A stretch of DNA of 64,000 nt from Nostoc sp. XA010 (lineage in GTDB: Bacteria; Cyanobacteriota; Cyanobacteriia; Cyanobacteriales; Nostocaceae). Location of the stretch: the NCBI RefSeq assembly GCF_020829625.1, contig NZ_JAIVFX010000030.1, forward strand, positions 1 through 64,000, given 5' to 3'. The position numbers and the translations under genes are program-made. Shown piece by piece: positions 54,972 to 63,209 of the stretch. The stretch's first letter is position 1. Every line of letters starts with the position of its first letter. The notes beneath the pieces were generated by a model. It saw only the letters and a list, made by a program, of their open reading frames with translations. It did not search any database and was not told the DNA's origin.

Positions 54972-56224
54972 CAGGACTTACGCAACTGGCACAAATAGCG
55001 GGCGGGGCGTAGCCCTGCTACAAGACAATTTGAATCAAACCAAGCACATAGGAATACTTGGGCGTTTTAGTTGCTGAATTAAATAATTAGAAAGCAAGTG
55101 ATGCTTGATTTGATAAACAGTTTGACCAGTGGTATAGGCTAAATTCTTTAACCTAAGCCAAACCAACATTGCACAAGCAATATGATTTCTTTGGAGTCTA
55201 GCTTTACGACACTTGCCTTGATTCAATGCCCGTTAATTGTTTAATCTCCCTGTGAACAGGACTCTATTTTCCAACGGATTTTACACACCTCTTGTACAAC
55301 ATCCGTAGAAGTTTGAGATAAATCGTTGGTGGCGACATAATCCGTTCTGTTGGTAGAAACAGTAACCCGGAATAGTTTCACTTTTTTATTAGCTGGGAAT
55401 CCTTTAATTTTTATGATTTTACCACAGTCTAATTCTTCTGGGTTCCATTTTAATAATTCAATCCGTTTATATTTTTCTTGACCAAATGTATCATCTACTA
55501 AACGATTATTTTTTAAAGGGCAATAATAAATTTTGTCGATTGCATCAATATATACCATTAAACTGTGTACCGCATACCATGTGTCCATCAAAACAGTATC
55601 AAATGGTAAAAGCTTATGATACACAAGGTTTTGCAACATATCTTTCACATGGTCTATCTTGGTTTTGCCATCGACATCAGGATTAAAAATTCGATAATCT
55701 ATGACCCAAAATCTTTGAAGTGTAGGGTTGACATACACGCAGCTAACTACACCAATGCCTTTCAGGACACCATGCTCATTACCACTATATTGTCTCCTGA
55801 CTATTTCTATTTCTTGAGAATACCTTTTATCTAAAACGCTATCATCAAATATTATGTAACCATTGTCATCAGGCTCAACTAACTCTTTGACGTTATCCCA
55901 TAGTAAACGAGGTGTTAATTTTTCTATTTTCAAATAATAGTTAATTGCATCATGACTAATACTTTCTAAATGCTCTGCTAAATTGGTAATTGTATAATTA
56001 ATTTGACTACTTAATAAGTATTGGCAGTAATTAAGCTTAGTAAATCTCATTGCCGTAAGCAACATTTATCTTATACAACCTCTACCTATTCTCTCATGAA
56101 TCTTTCATGCTTTGCTTCCTATACGCCGACTTCTATTAAGAATACAAGGCTTTCGGAATCAGATTTAACTAATACTTATGTACTAGCAATTAGCGATCGC
56201 ATTGTGCCAGTTGCGTAAGTCCTG
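54972..56224. mobile_element. IS701-like insertion sequence, 1253 bp
   Basis: Perfect 22-bp inverted repeats at 54972-54993 and 56203-56224 (CAGGACTTACGCA and the continuing ACTGGCACA). GTTAA direct repeats flank at 54967-54971 and 56225-56229. It contains one transposase gene on the minus strand, broken by frameshifts. Confidence 0.88.
55035..56065 (-). pseudogene. IS701-family transposase with frameshifts
   Basis: The first frame (55241-56065) carries EPDDNGYIIFDDSVLDKRYS (first catalytic Asp region), FDTVLMDTWYA (second Asp) and KIRWKIES (catalytic Glu). After frameshifts near 55250 and 55215 the C-terminal piece continues as CRKARLQRNHIACAMLVWL and TVYQIKHHLLSNYLIQQL (to 55035). All three acidic positions are present, so this was recently active. 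It is now defective unless frameshifting restores it. Confidence 0.82.
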
Positions 56225-56600
56225 GTTAACTTGGTGCTGCTCTTTAGGGGCAGATCGCATCAAAGAAGGCTGGCAACGTGAGTCAGACATTACAAAATTT
56301 CCCCAACTGGATCTACAAACTATTGATTCCCTTTGGGTAAAGCATAGTCAAGAGCGTTTTGGGTTTTCTGTTCAAAGCTGCATCTGGAAGAATGTAGAAC
56401 AGGACTACGGCAAGTTTTCTGATGCAGTGGGATGGCGGCTAAACTACCGTTGGCGTCAGTACTCTGAGTTGATTTTCAAAACGGAGGCTCCGATGGGACA
56501 TTTACCTGCTGCACCATTCTTTAAGTCGAACTTGGCTATTAGACATCTCCGAAAAATGTCAATACCTTTCTATGACTGGCTTTCAACAGGCGATCGCTAG
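56225..56600 (+). pseudogene. GUN4-domain C-terminal fragment truncated by the IS
   Basis: KFPQLDLQTIDSLWVKHSQE, RFGFSVQSCIW, SDAVGWRLNY and MGHLPAAPFF are blocks of GUN4 domains, which bind porphyrins and also occur in cyanobacterial regulatory proteins. The N-terminal part was lost where the IS701-like element sits, and no matching sequence is found on the other side of the IS. The frame is open to 56600. Confidence 0.72.
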
Positions 56601-56689
56601 TTGCAACTGTTAGCCAGTCTCAACGTAAAAATAAGCGTTTGAGACAGTTACTATTGATAACTAGGCAAAAACAAGTACGTGTATGCGCT

Positions 56690-56945
56690 AATTTTTACCA
56701 AAAAACATCTGACTATTTCATATTGGTAAGACTAATGCTCCTATTCGGAGTCTTACAAGCCCACATATCGTCATAACTATTTGTTCATATTTACGTGGAT
56801 TTACAGCGCTTCCGGCTATTATGCAATATAGTTTTCTCCTTACCCCTCTCCTATCATCGCTTTCAGCTTTTAGGGTGTACCTCATAGCTGCCGTAAGTGC
56901 TGTAATCTAAATCTTTCAGAAATTTTCTCCTTTTATTTTGCTATG
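56690..56945 (-). pseudogene. IS5-type transposase C-terminal remnant, split by a miniature element
   Basis: The minus strand reads ERFRL, then the 103-bp element, then NPRKYEQIVMTICGLVRL and RIGALVLPI. These match the C terminus of the transposase at 49047-49933 (RFRLNSKKYEQVILTICGL). Removing the element with one TA restores the frame. Confidence 0.78.
56802..56904. mobile_element. TA-target miniature element, copy C
   Basis: A 103-bp element bounded by TA with ends CAGCGCTTCCGGC and GCCGTAAGTGCTG. It is almost the reverse complement of copy A over its full length. It sits inside a transposase remnant. Confidence 0.88.
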
Positions 56946-57146
56946 GCTTTAATCCCTCCTTTTTCACTTTGAGGAGAGAAAAATATTACAGTTATGCTGA
57001 AACTCAGACATCATCAAGAATCAAGCGATCGCTGGCTAAACATCTACCAAATCCAGAGAAAACAGAGCATCCTGAACAATGAGTTCCGGCAAAATGTTTA
57101 AACATCCGCATCGGCTGCTGAACTTGCTCGAAATCTTCGGGATTGT

Positions 57147-58328
57147 TTAGGCTTGAACTTCAGGAGGTGCTTGGTCAGGATCAATTAACGGACTTCCAGA
57201 TTGGTTATCTTCTGCAAGGGTCGGTTCAACCGCTTGGGGCGATAGTTTCCCATCCCTTCCCACCTGTTTAACCTCGTTCGTATCTTTTGGTTCAGTTACC
57301 GGAAGTTCGTTATTCCGTCGTGCGGCGCGATCGCTCAAATAAGTTAACCAGGAAGGCGACCAGGCTGAGTGGCTGTCCTTGCCAAATGCCCGCTCTTTGC
57401 CAATTCCACCCGGTTTTGGTAAAAGCTGATTTACCAAACTGAATAGATTAGTACTTAGTCTGGGGAACAGGGCATAGAATTTGACCGAGAGCCAGGTTGG
57501 GAAAGGCACGATCACTTCCGTAGCGCCCCGGCGTAGTCCGGCGATTGTGGCACGAGCAACCTTTTCTGCGCTGGCAGAAATCAACGGTAGCGAATCACTA
57601 ATGCTGAACCAAGCAAATTCCTTGCGGTGTTGCCCTTTGATCACGGCATGATCCACAACTCCAGTGCGAATGAAACCAGGACATACGGTTGTAACGATAA
57701 TTCCATCTTTTGCTAACTCGGTTCTCATTCCTTGGGACAGCCCAACCAGGGCAAATTTGCTGGCACAATACCCGACCATGTGCGGAAATGCCACTTTTCC
57801 CCCGACGGAGGAGATATTCACAATTCGTCCGCTCTTTTGCTGCCGCATCTCTGGCAAAACGCCATAGGTTGCGTAGAGCGGTGCCCAAAAATGCAGTTTC
57901 ATCAGATCGTCGTAGTCCTGCATGGTCAGGGTTTCTAGTGGGCCGATAATATCCGTTCCGGCATTGTTGATGAGAATGTCGATTTTCCCAAAGCGCTCTT
58001 TTACCTGTTGTACCATTTGCTCAACCTGAGCTTGATCTGTCACGTTACAGGTCAGTGCGAAAACTTCTTTACCTCGTTGCTCCAGTTCGGTTCGTGCGCG
58101 TTCAAGTTCTGCTTCATCTCGTGCATAGATTGCTATCCGTGCGCCTGCATCAATTAGCTGGCGTGCCATCACTAGACCCAATCCGCGTGAACCACCTGTG
58201 AGCAGAATCGTTTTACCTTGCAGATCATAAATTCGTTCGCGCCACCAGCGATCTAGCAGCAGAAAACAGGGTAGTAAGGCGAACGCAAAGGCGATGAGCC
58301 TGAGTAGGCTGTCATAGTTGATATGCAT
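57147..58328 (-). CDS. Membrane-anchored short-chain dehydrogenase
   Basis: A 393-residue protein. An N-terminal hydrophobic helix (LIAFAFALLPCFLLLDRWW, about 11-29) anchors a Rossmann fold: the cofactor motif TGGSRGLG (43-50), NNAG, and a Ser/YCASK catalytic pair. The last 80 residues are a disordered acidic tail (PVTEPKDTNEVKQVGRD, PSPQ-like). Its substrate is unknown; such enzymes act on lipids, sterols or sugars. The aldo/keto reductase gene is 63 bases upstream on the same strand, so the two may act in one pathway. The start is ATG at 58328. Confidence 0.88.
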   Translation of the reverse strand: MHINYDSLLRLIAFAFALLPCFLLLDRWWRERIYDLQGKTILLTGGSRGLGLVMARQLIDAGARIAIYARDEAELERARTELEQRGKEVFALTCNVTDQAQVEQMVQQVKERFGKIDILINNAGTDIIGPLETLTMQDYDDLMKLHFWAPLYATYGVLPEMRQQKSGRIVNISSVGGKVAFPHMVGYCASKFALVGLSQGMRTELAKDGIIVTTVCPGFIRTGVVDHAVIKGQHRKEFAWFSISDSLPLISASAEKVARATIAGLRRGATEVIVPFPTWLSVKFYALFPRLSTNLFSLVNQLLPKPGGIGKERAFGKDSHSAWSPSWLTYLSDRAARRNNELPVTEPKDTNEVKQVGRDGKLSPQAVEPTLAEDNQSGSPLIDPDQAPPEVQA

Positions 58329-58391
58329 TAATCAAAAACTCCTGATCACTCCGATAGATTGGCGATACCAATTCATTGAATTGAAAACAAC

Positions 58392-59375
58392 TCAAGCGCC
58401 GACAGTGACGCGATCGCTGATTTCCATTTCCAAAACTTCTTCAATGCGTTTAATTGTTGCCCAAGACAGTTGTTTGCCCGATGCATTAGCGTTTTCTTGT
58501 ACCTGTGCTGGTTTACTTGCACCGATGATGACGCTACTAATTTCGGAATTGCGTAAACACCAGATAAGCGCCAATTGGCTCAAGCTCAAACCTTCTTGCT
58601 CGGCAATGGGCAATAGCCGCTGCACCTTGAGCAACTGCTCCTGATCTAGTTCTCCATTGTTTAAAAACATATTTTGTTTCGAGTCACTTGCCCGTGAACC
58701 TTGGGGTAATGATTGGCCGGGTTTGTATTTACCAGTCAGCAGGCCTTGCGCTAAGGGTGAGTAATTGATTATGCCAATCCCTTCTCGACGGCATAGGGGT
58801 AACACTTCTTTTTCGATCGTGCGATCAAGCATATTGTAGCGAGGCTGATTGGATACGATCGGTGCGAGATTTGCCAACCGGGTCAGGTCGGTCGCATGGG
58901 CGAGTTGTCCAGCACTCCATTGAGAAACCCCGTAATAAAGGATTTTCCCCTGTTTCACCAGATGATCAAATGCCATCAGGCTTTCAGCCAGAGGTACGGT
59001 CGAGTCATAACGATGTGCCTGGTAGAGATCAATGTAGTCCAGCCCCAATCGTTTCAAACTGGCATCACATTGCTCCAAAATATGTTTGCGTGATAGTCCA
59101 TGATCGTTGGGACCATTACCCATTCGGAAATAAACTTTGGTTGCTAAGACATAGGATTCACGCGGGTACTGCCGCAGTACCTTACCCACAATTTTTTCAG
59201 CTTCTCCCTCGGCATAAACATTTGCTGTGTCAAAAAAATTAATTCCCAAATTATAGGCTTGCTCAATACATTGACTGGCGGTGTCTTCTGCCGTTGCACC
59301 ACCATAGGTAAGCCATGACCCTAAACAAATTTCCGAAACTCGAATGCCGTGTTTACCTAACTGCCGATATTCCAT
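58392..59375 (-). CDS. Aldo/keto reductase
   Basis: A 327-residue TIM-barrel enzyme with the family's full set of blocks: NFFDTANVYAEGEAEKIVG (catalytic Asp and Tyr), ATKVYF (Lys), DLYQAHRYD (His) and a C-terminal NADPH-binding segment (SSVIIGASKPAQVQENANAS). It resembles the YghZ/voltage-gated-potassium-channel-beta subgroup. It likely reduces aldehydes, including toxic 2-oxoaldehydes, with NADPH. It is upstream of the short-chain dehydrogenase gene by 63 bases in the same direction. The ATG at 59375 is the natural start (MEYRQLGKHGIRVSEICLG). Confidence 0.93.
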   Translation of the reverse strand: MEYRQLGKHGIRVSEICLGSWLTYGGATAEDTASQCIEQAYNLGINFFDTANVYAEGEAEKIVGKVLRQYPRESYVLATKVYFRMGNGPNDHGLSRKHILEQCDASLKRLGLDYIDLYQAHRYDSTVPLAESLMAFDHLVKQGKILYYGVSQWSAGQLAHATDLTRLANLAPIVSNQPRYNMLDRTIEKEVLPLCRREGIGIINYSPLAQGLLTGKYKPGQSLPQGSRASDSKQNMFLNNGELDQEQLLKVQRLLPIAEQEGLSLSQLALIWCLRNSEISSVIIGASKPAQVQENANASGKQLSWATIKRIEEVLEMEISDRVTVGA

Positions 59376-59568
59376 AAGTCATCTCTTTTTGGTGAAACCT
59401 TCATTGACTCCGCCTGCTGTCAAAATGCTAAAATTCGTACTTCAAACATAATGCGAGCAAGCGATGGCGATCGTATCAAGATTAATTGTTTAGACCCACT
59501 TTAGAAAATGTTGATGCTTAATTTCTCTTTCATCAGGAAGAAACACTAGTTGATAAATAGGTGAACTT

Positions 59569-59763
59569 CTAATAAAAAATTTTGATGATGTGTTCAAAAA
59601 TCTTTGAGGCAACACCCTTACGTCGGTGAACCTTGGCGGTACGCATTAATTTGACTTCACCACTTTTTGAATCTAGTTGTTTGAGCGCCCCGCATTTGAG
59701 TAATTCCGAACCTTCCCAAGCTTGTGAGTTTTCTAATTCATCCCCGACTTGGGAGCAATGCAC
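59569..59763 (-). pseudogene. GNAT acetyltransferase fragment
   Basis: LKCGALKQLDSKSGEVKLMRTAKVHRRKGVASKI carries the acetyl-CoA-binding motif (RRKGVA, where R/QxxGxA is expected) and the strand before it. The preceding residues do not fit the family and the catalytic C-terminal part is absent. About 64 of roughly 150 residues remain. Confidence 0.6.
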
Positions 59764-59843
59764 TTTCTAAAGGTAGATGAATTTTAGGAGTTGCTACTTA
59801 TATGGTGATTATATTTAGACCAATAAGGAGACAGAACAAGTAC

Positions 59844-59947
59844 TATAGGACTCATATCTGATTTTTGAACAAGATTTCAGATAAAACCCTGATAAAACGG
59901 GCTTTTCAGTCTCAGTATGTTTTCAGAAATCAAATCGGAGTCCTATA
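59844..59947. mobile_element. Putative 104-bp inverted-repeat element
   Basis: TATAGGACTC (59844-59853) and GAGTCCTATA (59938-59947) are perfect inverted repeats, extended imperfectly inward. It is A/T-rich and non-coding, with TA at both ends. No target duplication beyond TA is visible. Confidence 0.5.
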
Positions 59948-60004
59948 TAAAAAGTACTGAAAATGAATCTAACCCAACACTCAGACACAAGGAAGTGAAG
60001 ATAC

Positions 60005-60392
60005 ATGGCAATTGAAGAACTGCAAAAAAACGATATGATGGCACATCTGCAAGAGTTCTCTTGATGCAGGCAAAGATATTGGTCATTACGGGAGACTGCT
60101 GTTTGCAATGGTGGCACGTCATTTTCTGAGTGAGCCTGAGTTAATTAACTATCTTCAGAAAGATAAAGATTTTACTGAACAAGAAGCACGTTCGCTATAT
60201 CTACAAGTACAAGGTAAAGATTATAACCCGCCTCGACGAGAGCGTATTCTTCAATGGCAGTCCCAACAGGAATTTCTCATCTGTCCGAATCCTGATGATC
60301 CGGATGCTTGTAATGTTTACAAGGACTTACAGTTTCCAGAGGAGGTATATGAACATATCTCCAACTATCATGAACATAAAGTAGATAGCTAA
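60005..60392 (+). pseudogene. Conserved cyanobacterial hypothetical protein with a one-base frameshift
   Basis: The ATG at 60005 opens MAIEELQKNDMMAHLQE and hits a stop at once. The rest continues in the next frame from about 60057 (SLDAGKDIGHYGRLLFAMVARH) to YEHISNYHEHKVDS at 60390. Deleting one T of the pair at 60056-60057 gives a clean 128-residue protein. I recall close relatives in cyanobacteria, with CPNPDDPDACNVYK being the most typical block, but no known function. Either this is a recent frameshift or a sequencing error. An internal start at 60108 would give a 94-residue product. It lies six bases upstream of a dehydrogenase gene. Confidence 0.7.
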
Positions 60393-60398
60393 AAACTG

Positions 60399-61202
60399 AT
60401 GACTAACCAAAAAGTCGTTCTAGTTACAGGTGCATCATCTGGGTTTGGGCAGTTAATTGCTCAAAAACTGGCTGCTGTAGGCTACTGTGTTTTTGGTACA
60501 AGCCGCAAAGAATCTCCAGCCTCACAGGGCGTGGAAATGTTGACATTAGATGTTACGTCTGATTTTTCAATACAATCGTGTATTAATCAGTTGCTCACAC
60601 GGACTAACCGCATCGATCTACTTGTGAATAATGCTGGACAAATTCATGCCAGCATGATTGAGGAAACTTCTTTAGAACAAGCTAAGGAGATTTTTGAGAC
60701 GAACTTTTGGGGTGTTGTGCGTGTTACTAATGCTGTTTTGCCCTTTATGAGACAGCAACGTAGCGGGCATATTATCAATATGAGTTCAGTGGCAGGGCTG
60801 ATCGGCGCTCCTGGTCAAGGTTTTTACTCTGCAAGCAAATTTGCACTTGAAGGTTATAGCGAAGCATTAAGTGTGGAACTAGACCCATTCAATATTAAAG
60901 TATCTTTAGTTGAGCCTGGCTACTTTAAGACCAACTTCAATCAAGCCATGTTACAGCCTACTGTAATTCATAGTGATTATGACACGGTACGCGACGTAAT
61001 TTCCTCATCTGTCCAGGGCGCAATTGCACAAGGTGATAATCCTGACAAGGTTGCAAAAGCTATTGCTCGTATTGCTTCAAGCTCCTCACCACGATTACGC
61101 TACCGTATTGGCAATGAGGCAGAATGGTTGCCTCGCTTAAGAGCAATACTACCTGATAAGCTGTTTCGCTTTGGTGCGCGTAAACGGTTGAACCTGCCTT
61201 AA
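60399..61202 (+). CDS. Short-chain dehydrogenase/reductase
   Basis: A 267-residue classical SDR: cofactor motif TGASSGFG (10-17), NNAG in LLVNNAGQIHASM, catalytic Ser in INMSSVAGL, and YSASKFALEGYSEAL. The region VSLVEPGYFKTNF follows. The cofactor choice cannot be told with certainty; the TSRK after the second strand (VFGTSRKE) suggests NADP(H). The gene starts six bases after the stop of the frameshifted hypothetical gene, so they form an operon. The substrate is unknown. Confidence 0.92.
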   Translation: MTNQKVVLVTGASSGFGQLIAQKLAAVGYCVFGTSRKESPASQGVEMLTLDVTSDFSIQSCINQLLTRTNRIDLLVNNAGQIHASMIEETSLEQAKEIFETNFWGVVRVTNAVLPFMRQQRSGHIINMSSVAGLIGAPGQGFYSASKFALEGYSEALSVELDPFNIKVSLVEPGYFKTNFNQAMLQPTVIHSDYDTVRDVISSSVQGAIAQGDNPDKVAKAIARIASSSSPRLRYRIGNEAEWLPRLRAILPDKLFRFGARKRLNLP

Positions 61203-61263
61203 ACCACAGCATGATTTAACTGTAGAACTAATTGGGAACTCCATCTGCTCTCCACAATAGTAA

Positions 61264-61398
61264 TATGAACCTATCCCACTATTCCAAAAAACCCTACTTC
61301 GTTCCGTAAAATTTCCTTGAAAACCTTAATTTTTCGTTTTCAGTTCTCAATAAGCTTAAGCTTTATAGCACAAATATTATTAGTGGGATAGGTTCATA
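61264..61398. mobile_element. 135-bp inverted-repeat element
   Basis: TATGAACCTATCCCACTA (61264-61281) and TAGTGGGATAGGTTCATA (61381-61398) are perfect 18-bp inverted repeats. The non-coding interior is A/T-rich. It ends five bases from the stop of the broken lipoprotein gene. No clear target duplication. Confidence 0.75.
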
Positions 61399-61403
61399 CG
61401 ACA

Positions 61404-61724
61404 CTAAGGCGTGGCTGGAGTTACCGACGGTATTGCGGGTGATGGTGCTGCTGGTGGTGCAGTTGTTGGGGGCTCTGTACTAGGGTGTTGACTCTGTATC
61501 CTTTAGCCCATAAGACTTCATGCAAAAAATGTGTCGCCTGTTTTTGACTTAAAGTGCCTGAAGCAGGCACTTTAAGTCAAACAAAAATAACACGAATAAT
61601 TTTCCCGAAAATTCCCGAAAAATGCACAAAGTCAACACCCTAGCTCTGTACCAGGCTGACAGGCTCCTATAAGTACACCTAACCCAAAAGTTGAAGCTAG
61701 AAAAATAAATTTTCTGTTCACCAT
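61404..61724 (-). pseudogene. Small lipoprotein gene interrupted by a miniature element
   Basis: Minus strand. The ATG at 61722-61724 opens MVNRKFIFLASTFGLGVLIG, then ACQPGTE. This is a lipoprotein signal with lipobox LIGAC. The 164-bp element follows and truncates the frame as ELGC-stop. On the other side the gene resumes with PPTTAPPAAPSPAIPSVTPA and ends TP-stop at 61404-61406. Excising the element and one copy of the 7-bp duplication restores about 49 codons in one frame. GAGGA lies just upstream of the start. The intact product would be a small Pro-rich outer or inner membrane lipoprotein of unknown role. Confidence 0.82.
61480..61643. mobile_element. 164-bp miniature element with 7-bp duplication and long internal hairpin
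   Basis: Perfect 14-bp ends CTAGGGTGTTGACT (61480-61493) and AGTCAACACCCTAG (61630-61643), flanked by CTCTGTA on both sides (61473-61479, 61644-61650). Inside, 61543-61581 is an 18-bp perfect stem with a three-base loop (arms starting TTTGACTTAAAG). It disrupts a lipoprotein gene. Confidence 0.88.
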
Positions 61725-61859
61725 TCCTCTTTGAATAACTTACTTGAGCATTAGTAAATCTTATCTGAAATATCGCTATATAATGCTGAGTTTTCCCATA
61801 TTTTACGTCCACAGTTAATTGCAGCAAATCACTCAAATCATCACAGTTATATGCATGAA

Positions 61860-62846
61860 CTAAGCAAGGTAAGCTGTTGATCTTGCCGTGACTAATGCTG
61901 GCATCACTTGCTCACCAAAAACTTCAATAAATCTCTGCTGTTCTTTATTAACGTTGTGCAGATAAATTTCCTCAAAACCCAATTCTACAAACTCTTCTAG
62001 CCACTCGATATGTCGTTGCGGTTCGGCTGAAATTCGCACATACTCATACATATCTTCTAGTTTAACGAATTGTGCTGCCGCATCAAATTGTTGGGGACTA
62101 CGAAGTTCTGCTAATACTGGGCTTTGAAAAATATTTGTCCGCCACTGTTCGTAAGCGCCTCTTAAAGCCGTTTCTTCATCTTGAGCATAAGAAAGTTGTA
62201 CTTTCAGGTACATCGGCTTATTTCTGCCACCCCCTCTTTTAAAAGCTTCTACTACTTCTTTTAATTTGGTGTAAGGATGAGAAATTGTAATCAATCCATC
62301 TGCCCAGCCTCCGACCCATTCGGCCGTTTCTGGCGTAATTGCTGCCCCAATAATTAAAGGCGGAACTTCTGGACGGGTATAGAGTTTTGCTTCTTCTACA
62401 CGCACAAAACCGTGGTGGGTGACAGTATTTCCGTCCCAAAGGGCGCGTATTACGTCAACGCACTCTTTCAAGCGGACATTACGTTCGATTTTTTCAGGCC
62501 AGCGCTCGCCTGTTATTTTTTCATTTAATGCCTGACCACTTCCTAACGCAAGCCAAAATCTTTGAGGAAACATTTGGGCAAGAGTTGCAGATGCTTGAGC
62601 GATTATTGCTGGATTATAACGCTGTCCAGGAGCGCAAACTACCCCAAAGGTAAGTGGTGTAGCTTGCATAGCCGCACCTAGCCAAGACCAAGCAAAACCG
62701 CTTTCTGCCTGTTGTACACTCCAAGGGTGAAAGTGGTCTGAGGAAGATATCCGCTCAAACCCTGCGCGATAGGCTGCTTGTGCGTATTGCAACAAATGAC
62801 TCGGCTTAAATTGTTCGTGAGAGGCATGATAACCAAACTTGACCAT
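61860..62846 (-). CDS. LLM-class flavin-dependent oxidoreductase
   Basis: A 328-residue TIM-barrel protein of the luciferase-like superfamily. Its blocks include VKFGYHASHEQFKP, ISSDHFHPWS, FGVVCAPGQRYNPAIIAQA, MFPQRFWLALGSGQALNE and ITGERWPEK. These fit the subgroup annotated as a probable non-F420 flavin oxidoreductase (TIGR03885-like), which resembles F420-dependent glucose-6-phosphate dehydrogenase. The ATG at 62846 has AGGTGG just upstream and is preferred over the longer open frame to 62873. Its substrate is unknown. It stands alone. Confidence 0.88.
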   Translation of the reverse strand: MVKFGYHASHEQFKPSHLLQYAQAAYRAGFERISSSDHFHPWSVQQAESGFAWSWLGAAMQATPLTFGVVCAPGQRYNPAIIAQASATLAQMFPQRFWLALGSGQALNEKITGERWPEKIERNVRLKECVDVIRALWDGNTVTHHGFVRVEEAKLYTRPEVPPLIIGAAITPETAEWVGGWADGLITISHPYTKLKEVVEAFKRGGGRNKPMYLKVQLSYAQDEETALRGAYEQWRTNIFQSPVLAELRSPQQFDAAAQFVKLEDMYEYVRISAEPQRHIEWLEEFVELGFEEIYLHNVNKEQQRFIEVFGEQVMPALVTARSTAYLA

Positions 62847-62949
62847 AAACCACCTAATTATTAGTGTAAGCAATCGTACTAACAGGCGCGTTTTCTGTTT
62901 GTTTTGAACCTAACTGAGTATGCTGGGCAACAATTGGCGTATCTTTACT

Positions 62950-63180
62950 TTAGCGATGTTCTATTTCAATCCCACCAATAGGTAACGATAATTGCATCAC
63001 GATCCTGTTGAACCTCGCTCCTTCTAACCGACTTTTCAATCGACACTGAAGCCGGAAACTGTAGTCTTCATTCGTACCATCAGTGACTTCCACAGAATCA
63101 GCTTGCCACTTTTTTCCTAAGTTTAAAAGTTGAGATATCTTCGTGTCTTGATTTTCGGCAGGAATGTAGACAGGCTTTAC
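62950..63180 (-). pseudogene. C-terminal remnant of an unrecognised protein
   Basis: The minus strand is open from about 63180 to a stop at 62950-62952, reading KPVYIPAENQDTKISQLL, VTDGTNEDYSFRLQCRLK and FNRIVMQLSLPIGGIEIEH. No start codon and no recognised family. The codons look protein-like. It may be the end of a gene whose beginning is lost. Confidence 0.4.
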
Positions 63181-63209
63181 GCTACGCTATCACTTGGAAC
63201 GAATAATCC

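Larger units (their letters stand above)
56601..57146. other. Gap with IS5 remnant and miniature element
   Basis: It holds the end of an IS5-type transposase (56690-56945, minus) split by copy C of the TA-target element. The rest is A/T-rich sequence with no gene. Confidence 0.6.

Noticed and set aside
61543..61581. Intrinsic terminator
   Set aside because: The hairpin is strong but has no U-run on either side. It is better explained as the interior of a miniature element.
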